Notes under the pieces: model-generated
Databases searched by the model: none
What the model saw: the letters and a program-made list of their open reading frames with translations, nothing else
Told to the model about the DNA's origin: nothing
NCBI RefSeq assembly: GCF_024793945.1
Contig: NZ_JANUSD010000008.1
Span: forward strand, 186,001-250,000
Source of the DNA: Emticicia fluvialis
GTDB taxonomy: Bacteria; Bacteroidota; Bacteroidia; Cytophagales; Spirosomataceae
Direction: 5' to 3'
DNA length: 64,000 bases
Translations under genes and position numbers: made by a program
Shown: positions 33,857-43,562 of the stretch, one piece after another
How the letters are laid out: each line of letters opens with the position of its first letter
How positions within the stretch are numbered: the first letter of the stretch is position 1

Positions 33857-34921
33857 ATGACATTATCTAGTGAGACAATATTTTTTATTGGCTTTGCCAT
33901 TTTTGTAGCATTTGTGATGGCTCTTGATTTGGGGGCTTTCAGCAAATCTAAAAGCCATGTTGTGAGTTTTAAAGAGGCAGGTATCTGGAGCGCCGTTTGG
34001 GTGTCGCTGGCCATAGCCTTTTTCTTTTTTCTTCGCCAGTATGGGTATTTGATTCATGATATCAGTGATGAGAGCCATTTGCAGCATGTAAAGTCGCTTT
34101 ATTACGATTCTTTACAGCTACCGCCAAATTTTGATGCCGCCCTGCGTACTTTCCAGAATAGCATGGCTATTGATTACCTGACGGGTTATCTGACAGAGTA
34201 TTCGCTTTCGGTTGATAATATCTTTGTGTTTATACTGATTTTCAATTCGTTTGGGGTTGATAAAAAGTTTTATAAAAAGGTTTTGGTATGGGGTATTCTT
34301 GGCTCTATTGTTTTGCGTTTTATTTTCATTTTTATCGGGGCAGCCCTTATTCAGGAGTTTGAGTGGATTTTGTTTATTTTCGGCGCTTTTCTGATTTACA
34401 CTGGTATAAATATTCTACGTAACAAGGAAGAAGATGAACAAATAGACCCGGCGCATCACCCTATTGTGAAATTCGCTTCCAAATATTTTAACGTGTATAA
34501 GCGTAATGTAATTGACCATTTTCTGGTGTATCACCGCCGTTATAAAAAGTGGTATATTACGCCTTTATTTCTGGTGATGCTGGTTATTGCAGGTACCGAC
34601 GTGGTTTTTGCTGTTGACTCTATTCCTGCTATTTTCTCGATAACGAAAGACCCGTACATTGTATTCTTTTCCAATGTGTTTGCTATTATGGGGCTTCGCT
34701 CTATGTTTTTCTTCCTGGCAAGTATTATGGGCCTTTTCCGGTTCTTAAAATTTGGTCTGGGTATACTACTTACATTCATTGGCGTGAAGATGCTGTTGCA
34801 CCACCAACTGTCTGCCGTAGGATTCACCAACGTGCATTCTTTGTTGGTAATTGTGGGTATTCTGGTGGTGAGTATTGGGGCCAGTGTGGTGTTTCCGGAG
34901 AAGAAAAGTAGCGCGGAGTGA
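33857..34921 (+). CDS. TerC/Alx family membrane protein
   Basis: A 354-residue integral membrane protein with about nine helices and the TerC signatures LTGYLTEYSLSVDNIFVF and AGTDVVFAVDSIPAIF, containing the conserved acidic pair in the membrane. Members act in manganese export or metal homeostasis, often during co-translocational metalation of secreted enzymes. The final codons Ser-Ala-Glu-stop are read from a REP palindrome (34912-34930), so the native C-terminus seems to have been altered by that element. Confidence 0.93.
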   Translation: MTLSSETIFFIGFAIFVAFVMALDLGAFSKSKSHVVSFKEAGIWSAVWVSLAIAFFFFLRQYGYLIHDISDESHLQHVKSLYYDSLQLPPNFDAALRTFQNSMAIDYLTGYLTEYSLSVDNIFVFILIFNSFGVDKKFYKKVLVWGILGSIVLRFIFIFIGAALIQEFEWILFIFGAFLIYTGINILRNKEEDEQIDPAHHPIVKFASKYFNVYKRNVIDHFLVYHRRYKKWYITPLFLVMLVIAGTDVVFAVDSIPAIFSITKDPYIVFFSNVFAIMGLRSMFFFLASIMGLFRFLKFGLGILLTFIGVKMLLHHQLSAVGFTNVHSLLVIVGILVVSIGASVVFPEKKSSAE

Positions 34922-34984
34922 TACTCCGCGTGAATGTTGCTCGGAGTGATACTCCGCGTGAATGTTGCTCGGAGTGATACTCCG
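34912..34984. repeat. REP palindromes of family A, left of the first RAYT (about 2.5 tandem copies)
   Basis: The first unit CGCGGAGT-GAT-ACTCCGCG (34912-34930) is preceded by GTAG. Two further copies follow at 34941-34958 and 34970-34984 with a 28-bp period and the spacer TGAATGTTGCT. Palindrome plus a 5' GTRR tetranucleotide is the REP signature. Orientation is opposite to the copies on the other side of the transposase gene. Confidence 0.88.
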
Positions 34985-35028
34985 GGATTTCCGCTCTGAG
35001 GTGTTCTGCCTCAAAGTTTGCTGAGATA

Positions 35029-35673
35029 ATGAAAACCCATTATAGAAGAAATTTACCTCATATTCTTCCTCCTGACGAAAGGTTGTTCATAACTTTCCGT
35101 CTGGCTAATTCTTTGCCAAAAGAAATAATTAAGAAACTAATGGCCGAGAGAGAACTTGCAGAAGCACAGGTTAGAAAAATAGTTGCTGATGAAACAATAA
35201 GGAAGGTTGAACTATATAAAATTCAGAAGCGATACTTTGCCAGGTTCGACAGCTATCTGCATCAAAGCCTGAATGGGGTAACATGGCTTGGGGTTGAATC
35301 TATAGCAGAAATATTAGCGGAAGCACTACATTTCAGAAATACCAAATATTATCAGTTACATGCCTTTTGCATAATGCCCAACCATGTGCATGTGTTGCTG
35401 ACTGCCACAATTCATCAGGAAGGATTTTACAGGGTTCTGCAATCACTGAAAAGCCATACGGCACGCAAATCAAACGAATTACTGGATTTGACCGGCAATG
35501 CTTTCTGGGCACCAGAAAGTTATGACCACGTAGTGCGCAACGACGAAGAGTTTGTTCGCGTTGTGGACTATATTGTTCAGAATCCGGTTAAGGCAGGGCT
35601 GGTCAATAACTGGCAGGCATGGAAGTATACCTATTTGTCAGATGCTGTTAAGGGCTGGTACTTGCAGCCCTGA
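35029..35673 (+). CDS. REP-associated tyrosine transposase (RAYT), first copy
   Basis: A 214-residue Y1 HUH nuclease-like protein of the TnpA_REP family. The HUH motif is IMPNHVHVLL (His119, His121), and the C-terminal Tyr is Tyr181 in YIVQNPVKAGLVNNW. Such proteins cut and process REP DNA and are usually single-copy and vertically inherited. Here the gene is enclosed by inverted REP copies of the same family (34912-34984 and 35682-35728), and the flanking genes TerC and the helicase end inside these REPs. Confidence 0.93.
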   Translation: MKTHYRRNLPHILPPDERLFITFRLANSLPKEIIKKLMAERELAEAQVRKIVADETIRKVELYKIQKRYFARFDSYLHQSLNGVTWLGVESIAEILAEALHFRNTKYYQLHAFCIMPNHVHVLLTATIHQEGFYRVLQSLKSHTARKSNELLDLTGNAFWAPESYDHVVRNDEEFVRVVDYIVQNPVKAGLVNNWQAWKYTYLSDAVKGWYLQP

Positions 35674-35681
35674 GTATAACT

Positions 35682-35728
35682 CTCGGAGTGGCACTCCGAG
35701 GAACTGTTCCGCGGAGTATCACTCCGCG
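35682..35728. repeat. REP palindromes of family A, right of the first RAYT
   Basis: Two units: CTCGGAGT-GGC-ACTCCGAG (35682-35700) and CGCGGAGT-ATC-ACTCCGCG (35710-35728). The second is the exact reverse complement of the leftmost unit at 34912 and is followed by the complement of GTAA, so the block has perfect 19-bp terminal inverted repeats. Confidence 0.88.
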
Positions 35729-38700
35729 TTACGGCTCCAGATTCTTTCAAATTTCCACCCTTTTGCCCGCAAACTTATAGGCAAGTAAGCATGCGCCTCT
35801 TTAGGCGAAATGCTTTCGAAATACAAATCATCGTCTGTCAAAATCAACGATTCATATCTGCCAGCGTCTTTTACAGTAACATCAGCAAAGGGCAGCTCCA
35901 GGTAAAATCCGGAGTTCTCCTGAACCAGCTGGTGCTTCAACAACCAACGCGTGTTCAGCTTTTCGGTAGAAAAAGGCTCAGGCGAGTATTTACCCTCCGA
36001 TACCTCCAATGCGTATTCCAGATATTTCTTCAATAGTTTCGGGCCGTTGTTGGTTGCCTGCTCTACCTGCAACTGATGAGGCAGAATACTACTTACAATA
36101 TATACCTGTTCTCTGGCGCGGGTAATCGCCACATTCAGTCGGTTTTCTCCTCCCTGCTGGTTCAGGCTACCAAAGTTCATCAATAGCTTACCTTTCAGAT
36201 TAGGGGCATATCCTACCGAGAAAATCACAATATCATACTCATCGCCCTGAATATTCTCAATATTTTTAATTACACCCCAGTCTTCACCCAGTTCGGGGGT
36301 AATGGTCTGGTAAATCAAATCAGCCTGTTTGAAGTTGAAAGTAACCACACCAATAGTTTTGGTTGGTAGTTTTTTCTTGAGGTCAGTTACAATTTCAAGC
36401 ACCCTTTGGGCTTCAATCGGATTAGTGTTATTTTCCCAGAAACCATCCAGTTTAATAAAGCTGATGGCAGGTTTATTCTTACTTATCTCGGAATAATGAG
36501 GCAATAGTTGAAGTGAGTTCTTATAAAAATGCTGATTCGAGAAGTCAATCAGATCTAAAGACTGGCTTCGGTAATGGCCTTTGAGCCAGGCCTGAGGCAG
36601 ATACTGTGCGGCCAGGTCTAGCAGAGAGTCAATTTCCAGAGCAGGTTCGTCTTCGGCGTCTTCATCGTACCTTACCTGATACAGGTCGGTTGGCTGCAAT
36701 TGCTTGGAGTCGCCGGCAATTACCACCTGCTTACCCCTGTAAATAGCCGGGATACCGTTTTCAGCAAAGCATTGAGAGGCCTCATCAAAAATTACGAGGT
36801 CAAATAAAGAGTCCTCCGGATTTTGAGCCGACAACGGAAAAATAGCAGACACCGATTCCGGCGAAGCCATCCAGCAGGGTATGAGTTTGAATATTTCTTC
36901 TGAATGATTCTCCAGTAATTTCCGTACCGACCATAACTTGCGTTTTTTGGTGGTCTGGTGTTGTAAATCCCGGTAGGTAACCACATTTTGAAGACGATTA
37001 AACTCAAGGACCTGATATGTCTGCTCTCGCAGTTTCAGCAGCAATATTTCCTGGCTCAGTTCCTGTTTTTTCAAGACACTTTCCTGTAACTCTGCTTCCA
37101 GTTGTTCCACCTTAAGCGAGCTAACCCCGCGGAGAATCGGATAAAGATTCTCAATGTGGTTTCTCCAGGCCAGGCGTAAAGCGTTCTGAAAAACAGCTCC
37201 TAACTCAGCAATATCTGCCTGTTGACTTTTGTAATTCAATAATCGTTGCACAACTTCCAGTTCTGCAGCCAGAAAAGACTCTTTCAGTTCATCGGCCTCT
37301 ACCATCAAATCAAAGTGCTGTTTCAGGTAACCCAGTCGCCCTATCTTTAAGTCGGGCACATCTACCAGTTTTTCTATCTGCGGTACAGAAAGATGCTCAT
37401 TCCATTGTACAAAATGCCGCTTGGTGTCGGCAATTAATTGTTCCAGCGCATTAAAAGTTCGTAAAAATATAGTCTTCGGATTCTGGAATATATGCGTTGT
37501 CTGTCTCAGAACAGCTTCCTCCTGCTGGTATTGGGCATAGGCCTTATTAGCCAGAATGAAATTCTGAAGATATTCCGAGATGGTATCCCAACTGTCTTTT
37601 TCATCAATCAGAATTTCTTTTTTGCTAAGTTTTTCCTTTATATCCTCAAAGGTAATACGCTGATGAATCTTCTTTCTCAGGTTGCTTAGTCCTTCTTCAC
37701 TAACAGGCAGCCGGTTATTAGCCAAAAGCGCTTCTATGTCTTTTTTATCTTTTGAAAACAGTTTCCAGATAAACCAGTTTAAAGCCGACTGGCTGGCAGC
37801 ATAAGCTTTTTCTATCTGCGCTTTTCTGAAATTTAAATCGCGGGCCGGAATACTCGGCTCAATGCCATCGTTGATAAACAGTTTTTCAAGCGACTGGTAG
37901 ATTTTTTCTATGTCAAACAGCCGGTTACTTGTAAATTTACCCTGCTGAATGATAGACCTGAAAATTTCTTCAACCTCTTTGTTTTCAAAGTTCTGAATAA
38001 ATCTCTTGAGCATTTGCTCATCAAAATTATTCAGTTCAATAACTGAAAACAGTTGCCCGTGTTTTTGTTGAAAATCTATGATGTCTTCAATCGTTTCTGA
38101 TATTCTGGGCAGTTCAATGAAATTTTTATTCCGGAACGAATTCCTCAATTGCCAGAAGTCGTAACCTGCTGATGCCTGAAGTTTAGCCTCGTATTTCAAA
38201 AAGCGGTTCAGGCGTCCTTCAAAGTCGGCCAGCTCATCAAACCTGAAAGAGCGGTAAAGGTCTTGTATCTCAATGGCAGGCTTGTTAATATTGCTGCTCA
38301 GATAAAGTTCTTTTACCGATACTCCACATACCGACTCATCAAAAAGTGCGTCTTTCAGTTCCTGCAATTCTTCTGAAATCTTATCTATCCGCCTGCTGAT
38401 TTGCGTAAAGTTGCGTTCCAGAAAAATGGCATCCAACCCTTTGTTCTTTTTCTGAAACTCTTCAACACGCGCTATTTGTCCGGCTATTTTATCAAAAAGT
38501 GTTTTCCTGTCATTTTTAAAATCATGAATCAACGCTACGAAATCTGTCATCAGTATTTTTTGTAGCCGCTGGTACACGGTGTCGAGGGCCACACGTTTCT
38601 GGCATACAACCAGCACTTTTTTACCGCGGGCTGTAAAATCGGCAATCAGGTTGGCAATGAGCTGAGACTTGCCCGTGCCCGGAGGCCCCTGCACTACAAC

Positions 38701-39624
38701 AGAGCCACCTTCTTTTACCTGTTTAATGGCCTCTTCCTGAGAGGCATCAATGGCAAAGGGTAAAAAGGCTGTTTCTTCCTTATACTGGGCCTGCGAGGCA
38801 GGTATAGAAGCATGCTCAAAAAATTCTTCAAAGGTATCAAGCTCATATTGCCCCTCTTCGGCGTTTTTTATCAGCTCTTCGTAATCAGGCACAAGGTAAG
38901 ACCCCGCCTGCGGAAAAATACCCAACACCGCCTGAGGCTGTAGTTTCAGCTCGCCATTTCTTTCTGATTTATCGAGGTCGGCACGGTTTAACTTTTCAAA
39001 ATCAATTAGCTGATTAGTGAACAGTTCCTGATTAAAATTAACCTCAACCGGGCTGTCTTTCAGCATTTCATACAATTGGGTACGAAACGCCAGGCTGTCT
39101 TTATCAAAATCCTCAAACGATTTCTCCAGCCATTCGTCGGGTAGCTTTATCTGGTTAAAATGCGAGTACGCCAACAGGAAACTCCTGTTCAGGCTTACGG
39201 GTTCATCGCGCTGTTCAAGCATCCACTTTTTGCCGTTGTTTTTTAGCGTAACCGGAAAAAACAATAGCGGGCACCTGACAACAGTGCCATCTGAAAGTTT
39301 ACCTTTTACAAACGGATACCCAATGTATAAATCTTTAGCACCCCGTTCTTCTTCAATGAATGCCTCCGTACGTGCCAGCTTGCGAAGCCGTTGGCTGGCT
39401 TCATTTACTTTATCGAAGCGGCTGTCGTGTACATCGCACAAAGGTATCTGCGTTTTTTGTGCAATTAATTGATGGATGTAGTCGAACGATGGCTTGCTGT
39501 CAAGAAAATTCAGGATATGTAAATCAATGAACTGTTCCTGAGGTAAACTTAACAATAATAATGACCGATTACGGGACGTAAGATTAGTCAGTCTGCGGAG
39601 GTATGTCTTAAGTAATTTCTGCAC
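35719..39624 (-). CDS. Upf1-like superfamily I helicase with DUF4011-type N-terminal region
   Basis: A 1301-residue protein starting at GTG 39624, since an in-frame stop lies 15 nt upstream and no ATG is near. The N-terminal region (about 1-280) resembles DUF4011-type proteins. The helicase core has Walker A GPPGTGKSQLIANL near residue 307, a long coiled-coil insert (about 380-900), the DEASQ motif II near 945 and motif VI VAITRAREQVYIVSS near 1160. The C-terminus ends GWKFERIWSRNAE, where family members often carry a longer nuclease-like tail (MTES_1575 REase type). The last three residues and stop come from a REP palindrome, so the tail looks truncated. It could serve in DNA repair or defence. 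No partner genes are adjacent. Confidence 0.85.
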   Translation of the reverse strand: MQKLLKTYLRRLTNLTSRNRSLLLLSLPQEQFIDLHILNFLDSKPSFDYIHQLIAQKTQIPLCDVHDSRFDKVNEASQRLRKLARTEAFIEEERGAKDLYIGYPFVKGKLSDGTVVRCPLLFFPVTLKNNGKKWMLEQRDEPVSLNRSFLLAYSHFNQIKLPDEWLEKSFEDFDKDSLAFRTQLYEMLKDSPVEVNFNQELFTNQLIDFEKLNRADLDKSERNGELKLQPQAVLGIFPQAGSYLVPDYEELIKNAEEGQYELDTFEEFFEHASIPASQAQYKEETAFLPFAIDASQEEAIKQVKEGGSVVVQGPPGTGKSQLIANLIADFTARGKKVLVVCQKRVALDTVYQRLQKILMTDFVALIHDFKNDRKTLFDKIAGQIARVEEFQKKNKGLDAIFLERNFTQISRRIDKISEELQELKDALFDESVCGVSVKELYLSSNINKPAIEIQDLYRSFRFDELADFEGRLNRFLKYEAKLQASAGYDFWQLRNSFRNKNFIELPRISETIEDIIDFQQKHGQLFSVIELNNFDEQMLKRFIQNFENKEVEEIFRSIIQQGKFTSNRLFDIEKIYQSLEKLFINDGIEPSIPARDLNFRKAQIEKAYAASQSALNWFIWKLFSKDKKDIEALLANNRLPVSEEGLSNLRKKIHQRITFEDIKEKLSKKEILIDEKDSWDTISEYLQNFILANKAYAQYQQEEAVLRQTTHIFQNPKTIFLRTFNALEQLIADTKRHFVQWNEHLSVPQIEKLVDVPDLKIGRLGYLKQHFDLMVEADELKESFLAAELEVVQRLLNYKSQQADIAELGAVFQNALRLAWRNHIENLYPILRGVSSLKVEQLEAELQESVLKKQELSQEILLLKLREQTYQVLEFNRLQNVVTYRDLQHQTTKKRKLWSVRKLLENHSEEIFKLIPCWMASPESVSAIFPLSAQNPEDSLFDLVIFDEASQCFAENGIPAIYRGKQVVIAGDSKQLQPTDLYQVRYDEDAEDEPALEIDSLLDLAAQYLPQAWLKGHYRSQSLDLIDFSNQHFYKNSLQLLPHYSEISKNKPAISFIKLDGFWENNTNPIEAQRVLEIVTDLKKKLPTKTIGVVTFNFKQADLIYQTITPELGEDWGVIKNIENIQGDEYDIVIFSVGYAPNLKGKLLMNFGSLNQQGGENRLNVAITRAREQVYIVSSILPHQLQVEQATNNGPKLLKKYLEYALEVSEGKYSPEPFSTEKLNTRWLLKHQLVQENSGFYLELPFADVTVKDAGRYESLILTDDDLYFESISPKEAHAYLPISLRAKGWKFERIWSRNAE

Positions 39625-39857
39625 GGTTCTTTCCTTTCAAAGCTCAAATATGTTAGTTTTTATGGCTGTTAATTAAACAAAGTTAACCATTCATCAACGT
39701 TCAACAAGTGTCAACATTTTTTGGCTGGTACAAATTATTTAATCATGTTATGTCGTTAATGTTAAAATTAACTCGGCAATTTAAGCGAAAGTTAAATACT
39801 TATGCTTATTTTGGGGCCTCTTTATTTGTAAATATTTACTTTATACTTCTCAAAATT

Positions 39858-42710
39858 ATGTTAAAAAACTACCGGCGCTTCCCAATCAGGCATTTGGCTA
39901 TTACTTTGCTTGTGGGTATTTTCCTGCTGGGTGGAGACGCATTCGCTCAGAAAAAAGGAAAGAGAAAGAAAAAAGGTGAAGTTGCAGCTGCGACCGAAAA
40001 ACCGGTGATTCCGGACCCCGTAAAAGTTACATCGGTGGAAGGTATCACAGAGTATGTTCTTGGAAATGGCATGCGGGTACTGATGTTCCCGGATCCATCT
40101 AAACAAACCATTACCGTTAATATTACCTATCTGGTGGGGTCTCGCCATGAAGGCTATGGCGAAACCGGTATGGCGCACTTGCTTGAACACATGGTGTTTA
40201 AGGGCTCAACTAAACATACCAATATTCCGCAGGAACTGACCGACCACGGCGCCCGCCCTAATGGTACCACCTGGCTTGACCGCACCAACTATTTCGAGAC
40301 CTTCTCGGCCACTGAAGAAAACCTGAAGTGGGCGCTGGACCTGGAGTCAGATAGAATGGTTAACTCGTTCATCAAAAAAGAAGATCTTGAAAAAGAGTTT
40401 TCTGTTGTAAGAAATGAGTTTGAAATGGGAGAAAACGACCCGGAAAGCGTATTAAGCGAAAGAGTTATAGCAACGGCCTATCTGTGGCATAATTATGGTA
40501 ATTCAACCATCGGGTCTCGCGAGGATATTGAGCGAGTGCCTATTGAAAACCTGCAGGCTTTTTATAGAAAATATTATCAGCCGGATAATGCCGTACTATT
40601 GGTTGCCGGAAAAATAGATGAGGCTAAAACCCTTAAAATGGTAAACGAATATTTTGGTGTTATACCACGCCCTACACGTGTGCTGCAGCCTACTTATACG
40701 GTTGAGCCTGTACAGGATGGCGAGCGTTCGGTTACTTTGCGCCGTGTAGGCGATGTGCAGGCTATTGGCGTCGCATACCATATTTGTGGCAACGCGCATC
40801 CTGACTACCCCGCACTAGACGTGCTACAGGGAATACTGACCAGCGAACCAGCCGGTAAAATCTATAAGGCATTGGTTGAAAGCAAAAAAGCATCAGGTCA
40901 GTATTCGTATTCTTTCACTAATAAAGACCCTACATTCTTGTATTTCGGCGCTTCTGTACTGAAAGACAAAGATCTGGAAGACGCCAAAAAAACAATGCTG
41001 GCAACGTTGGATGCCGTACCGACCATGAGCATCACGAAAGAAGATGTGGACCGTGCGAAGAACGAAATCCTGAAATCGCTTGAATTGACCTTGCGCAACA
41101 CCGAAAGAGCAGGCTTGCAAATGAGTGAGTATATAGGTGCAGGTGACTGGAGACTGGCCTTTATCTACCGTGATGCCGTTGAAAAAGTAAAACCGGAAGA
41201 TGTAGCAAGAGTAGCTAAGTTCTACTTTAAGCCATCAAACCGCACCATTGGCTTGTTTATACCTGAAGAAAACCCTGACAGGGTACGTGTGCCGGAAGCA
41301 CCGAACGTTGATGAGCTTGTGAAAAACTATAAAGGCCGCGCAGTGGTAGCCCAAGGAGAAGCTTTTGATCCGTCGCCGGCTAATATTGAAAGCCGCACAA
41401 AGCGCGGTCAGGAGCCTAACGGTCTTGAGTATGCGCTTTTGCAGAAATCAACCCGCGGAAATACGGTAAGAGCAAATATTGTTTTAAGAATGGGCGACGA
41501 GCAAAGCCTGCAAAACAAACAGACTATTGCTTCTTTTACGGCCTCAATGCTCAATAAAGGCACCAAAACCATGAGCCGCCAGCAAATTAAAGATACCCTT
41601 GATAAGCTGAAAGCGCAGGTGTTTATTGGTGGTGGTGGTAACAGTGTATCGGTAAATATTGAGTCTAACAAAGAAAATCTTCCTAAGGCGCTGGCCATTG
41701 TAAACGATATATTGAAAAACCCGGTATTTGATGCCAACGAGTTTGACAAACTGAAACAGGAAAACATTGCACAGATAGAGGCGCAGAAGAGCGACCCGCA
41801 GGGTCTGGCATTTGTGGCATTTCAGCGTACCATGAACCCTTATCCGAAGAGCGATGTGCGCTATGTAGGAACTCTGGACGAGCAACTGGAGAATGTAAAA
41901 AATGTAAAACTGGAAGACCTGAAGAAATTCTACAGTGATTTCTACGGTGCCTCAGCCGCTACCGTTTCTGTGGTAGGTGATTTCGATGAGCCAGCCATCA
42001 AAAACTTTATCAGCAGCTCATTGGGTACCTGGAAAAGCCCTACGCCGTTTAAGCGCATTCAGGCTGTGTATCAAGACATTGCTCCTACAAATAACGCCAT
42101 CAAAACCCCTGATAAAGCCAATGCGCTATTTCTTGCAGGCTTGAACTTGCCGTTACAGGATACCGATGTTGATTACCCGGCGCTTTTGCTGGGCAATTAT
42201 ATGCTAGGTGGTGGCTTCCTGAGTTCTCGTCTGGCTGTAAGAATCCGCCAGAAAGAAGGTATCAGTTATGGTGTGGGTTCTCAGTTGTCTGGTGCGCCGT
42301 TCGACAAATCAGGCAATTTTATGACTTACGCCATTTATGCGCCAGAAAACGCCGAAAAACTTGAAAAGGCCTTTTATGAAGAAATGAATAAAGTAGTTAC
42401 AGAAGGTTTTACTGAAGAAGAGTTGAAGGCCGCCAAAGCAGGCTGGTTGCAAAGTCGTAATGTGTCTCGTGCACAAGACAACGAGCTGTCGAGCCGTTTG
42501 AACAGCTATCTTTATTACGACAGAACCCTTGCTTTTGATGCCGATTTTGAGAAAAAAGTTGAGGCTTTAACAGCAGAACAGATAAATGCAGCTATGAAGA
42601 AATTCATTGATCCTAAGAAAATCACGATTGTGAAAGCAGGTGATTTTGATAAAAAGGCAGCTAATGGTACACCTGCACCTGCTCAGGGGGTGTCTGGTAG
42701 TAAAAACTAA
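39858..42710 (+). CDS. M16-family (insulinase/pitrilysin) zinc peptidase, two-domain
   Basis: From ATG 39858 the protein is 950 residues with a signal peptide (VGIFLLGGDAFAQ) followed by a Lys-rich stretch. The zinc site HLLEH (His107, Glu110, His111) is followed by the third ligand Glu187 in RNEFEMGEN, the spacing typical of active M16 proteases. The second half is the inactive M16_C repeat with VGDFDEPAIKNFIS and SYGVGSQLSG. It is probably periplasmic and degrades peptides. The longer frame from 39708 lacks a sensible signal peptide. Confidence 0.92.
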   Translation: MLKNYRRFPIRHLAITLLVGIFLLGGDAFAQKKGKRKKKGEVAAATEKPVIPDPVKVTSVEGITEYVLGNGMRVLMFPDPSKQTITVNITYLVGSRHEGYGETGMAHLLEHMVFKGSTKHTNIPQELTDHGARPNGTTWLDRTNYFETFSATEENLKWALDLESDRMVNSFIKKEDLEKEFSVVRNEFEMGENDPESVLSERVIATAYLWHNYGNSTIGSREDIERVPIENLQAFYRKYYQPDNAVLLVAGKIDEAKTLKMVNEYFGVIPRPTRVLQPTYTVEPVQDGERSVTLRRVGDVQAIGVAYHICGNAHPDYPALDVLQGILTSEPAGKIYKALVESKKASGQYSYSFTNKDPTFLYFGASVLKDKDLEDAKKTMLATLDAVPTMSITKEDVDRAKNEILKSLELTLRNTERAGLQMSEYIGAGDWRLAFIYRDAVEKVKPEDVARVAKFYFKPSNRTIGLFIPEENPDRVRVPEAPNVDELVKNYKGRAVVAQGEAFDPSPANIESRTKRGQEPNGLEYALLQKSTRGNTVRANIVLRMGDEQSLQNKQTIASFTASMLNKGTKTMSRQQIKDTLDKLKAQVFIGGGGNSVSVNIESNKENLPKALAIVNDILKNPVFDANEFDKLKQENIAQIEAQKSDPQGLAFVAFQRTMNPYPKSDVRYVGTLDEQLENVKNVKLEDLKKFYSDFYGASAATVSVVGDFDEPAIKNFISSSLGTWKSPTPFKRIQAVYQDIAPTNNAIKTPDKANALFLAGLNLPLQDTDVDYPALLLGNYMLGGGFLSSRLAVRIRQKEGISYGVGSQLSGAPFDKSGNFMTYAIYAPENAEKLEKAFYEEMNKVVTEGFTEEELKAAKAGWLQSRNVSRAQDNELSSRLNSYLYYDRTLAFDADFEKKVEALTAEQINAAMKKFIDPKKITIVKAGDFDKKAANGTPAPAQGVSGSKN

Positions 42711-42766
42711 TATTTATGAGGCGACCTTACGGTTTGCTTAATTAAAAATCTGAATCAACGGGGGCT

Positions 42767-43402
42767 CTATTGCAGGGTCTCCGTTTGTTTTTGCAACTCC
42801 CGGTATTCTGCCAGCCCCTTCTCTGTAAGGTAGGGTACAATGAGTGTAAATGCAATATTCAGATACGTAAGCAGTTTGTCTTCTTCTTTGCCTTCATACA
42901 AAATCTCGGCGCTTACCAGCCAGAAATCACCAATGATAAAAAGCTGGTTGAAAAAGTTTTCATATTGCCCTGCTATCATTTCAGGTTTTAAGAATCCGGC
43001 CTGAATGCCGGCGTCTATCCCGGCCTTAAAAAAAACTCTTCTATTATTGATTAAATCGCGGTGCTTCTGTTTCAGGTTGGGGATTCTCCTCATAAGGCTG
43101 ATGAAATCCTGCATCAGAAATTTATACTTATACAGTTTCTCAAATACAAAAGCAGCAAGTTTGTACAGGGTTTGCAGGTTGACGGCATCCAGTGAGGCAG
43201 GCTCATTGATAACGGCATTCAGTTCATTAATCAATTGCTCATACAGTTTTTCAGCAATGGTATCGGTATTCGGGAAATGATAGCACAGATTACCGTGGCT
43301 CATACCCAGTTCTTTTGCTATGTGCCTCACCGTTACGGCGTCTATGCCCTGTTCATTGAATAACTGAAGTGATGTATGGAGAATGCGTTCTTTGGTGGTC
43401 AT
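42767..43402 (-). CDS. TetR/AcrR family transcriptional regulator (TetR_C-like)
   Basis: A 211-residue regulator from ATG 43402 (the upstream TTG at 43411 is weaker). The helix-turn-helix VTVRHIAKELGMSHGNLCYHF is clear, followed by a helical ligand domain. It converges with the M16 peptidase gene and lies downstream of the sugar dehydrogenase. The ligand and targets are unknown. No operator palindrome is obvious right upstream. Confidence 0.87.
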   Translation of the reverse strand: MTTKERILHTSLQLFNEQGIDAVTVRHIAKELGMSHGNLCYHFPNTDTIAEKLYEQLINELNAVINEPASLDAVNLQTLYKLAAFVFEKLYKYKFLMQDFISLMRRIPNLKQKHRDLINNRRVFFKAGIDAGIQAGFLKPEMIAGQYENFFNQLFIIGDFWLVSAEILYEGKEEDKLLTYLNIAFTLIVPYLTEKGLAEYRELQKQTETLQ

Positions 43403-43511
43403 GAAAAGCAATTTTTCACGAAGTTACAAAATCCTATCAGTTTTAGTGCGTTTGTACTAATTCAGCAGGATGTTTAGAATATTCAAAGAAATAAGCCAAA
43501 GCCCTGAAGCT

Positions 43512-43558
43512 GATACAAATCCATCGGGCTGAATGCTTTAGCCCGATGGATTTGTATC
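43512..43558. terminator. Perfect 19-bp hairpin after the sugar dehydrogenase gene
   Basis: Arms 43512-43530 and 43540-43558 are perfectly complementary around a 9-nt loop. The hairpin begins 4 bp past the stop codon on the minus strand. A U-run is missing, so it may act as a 3'-end stabiliser or Rho-independent-like terminator. Confidence 0.55.
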
Positions 43559-43562
43559 TAAT

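Noticed and set aside
36792..41885. Many 60-120-codon frames antisense to the helicase and M16 peptidase
   Set aside because: They mirror long well-supported coding frames and show no domain or signal features.
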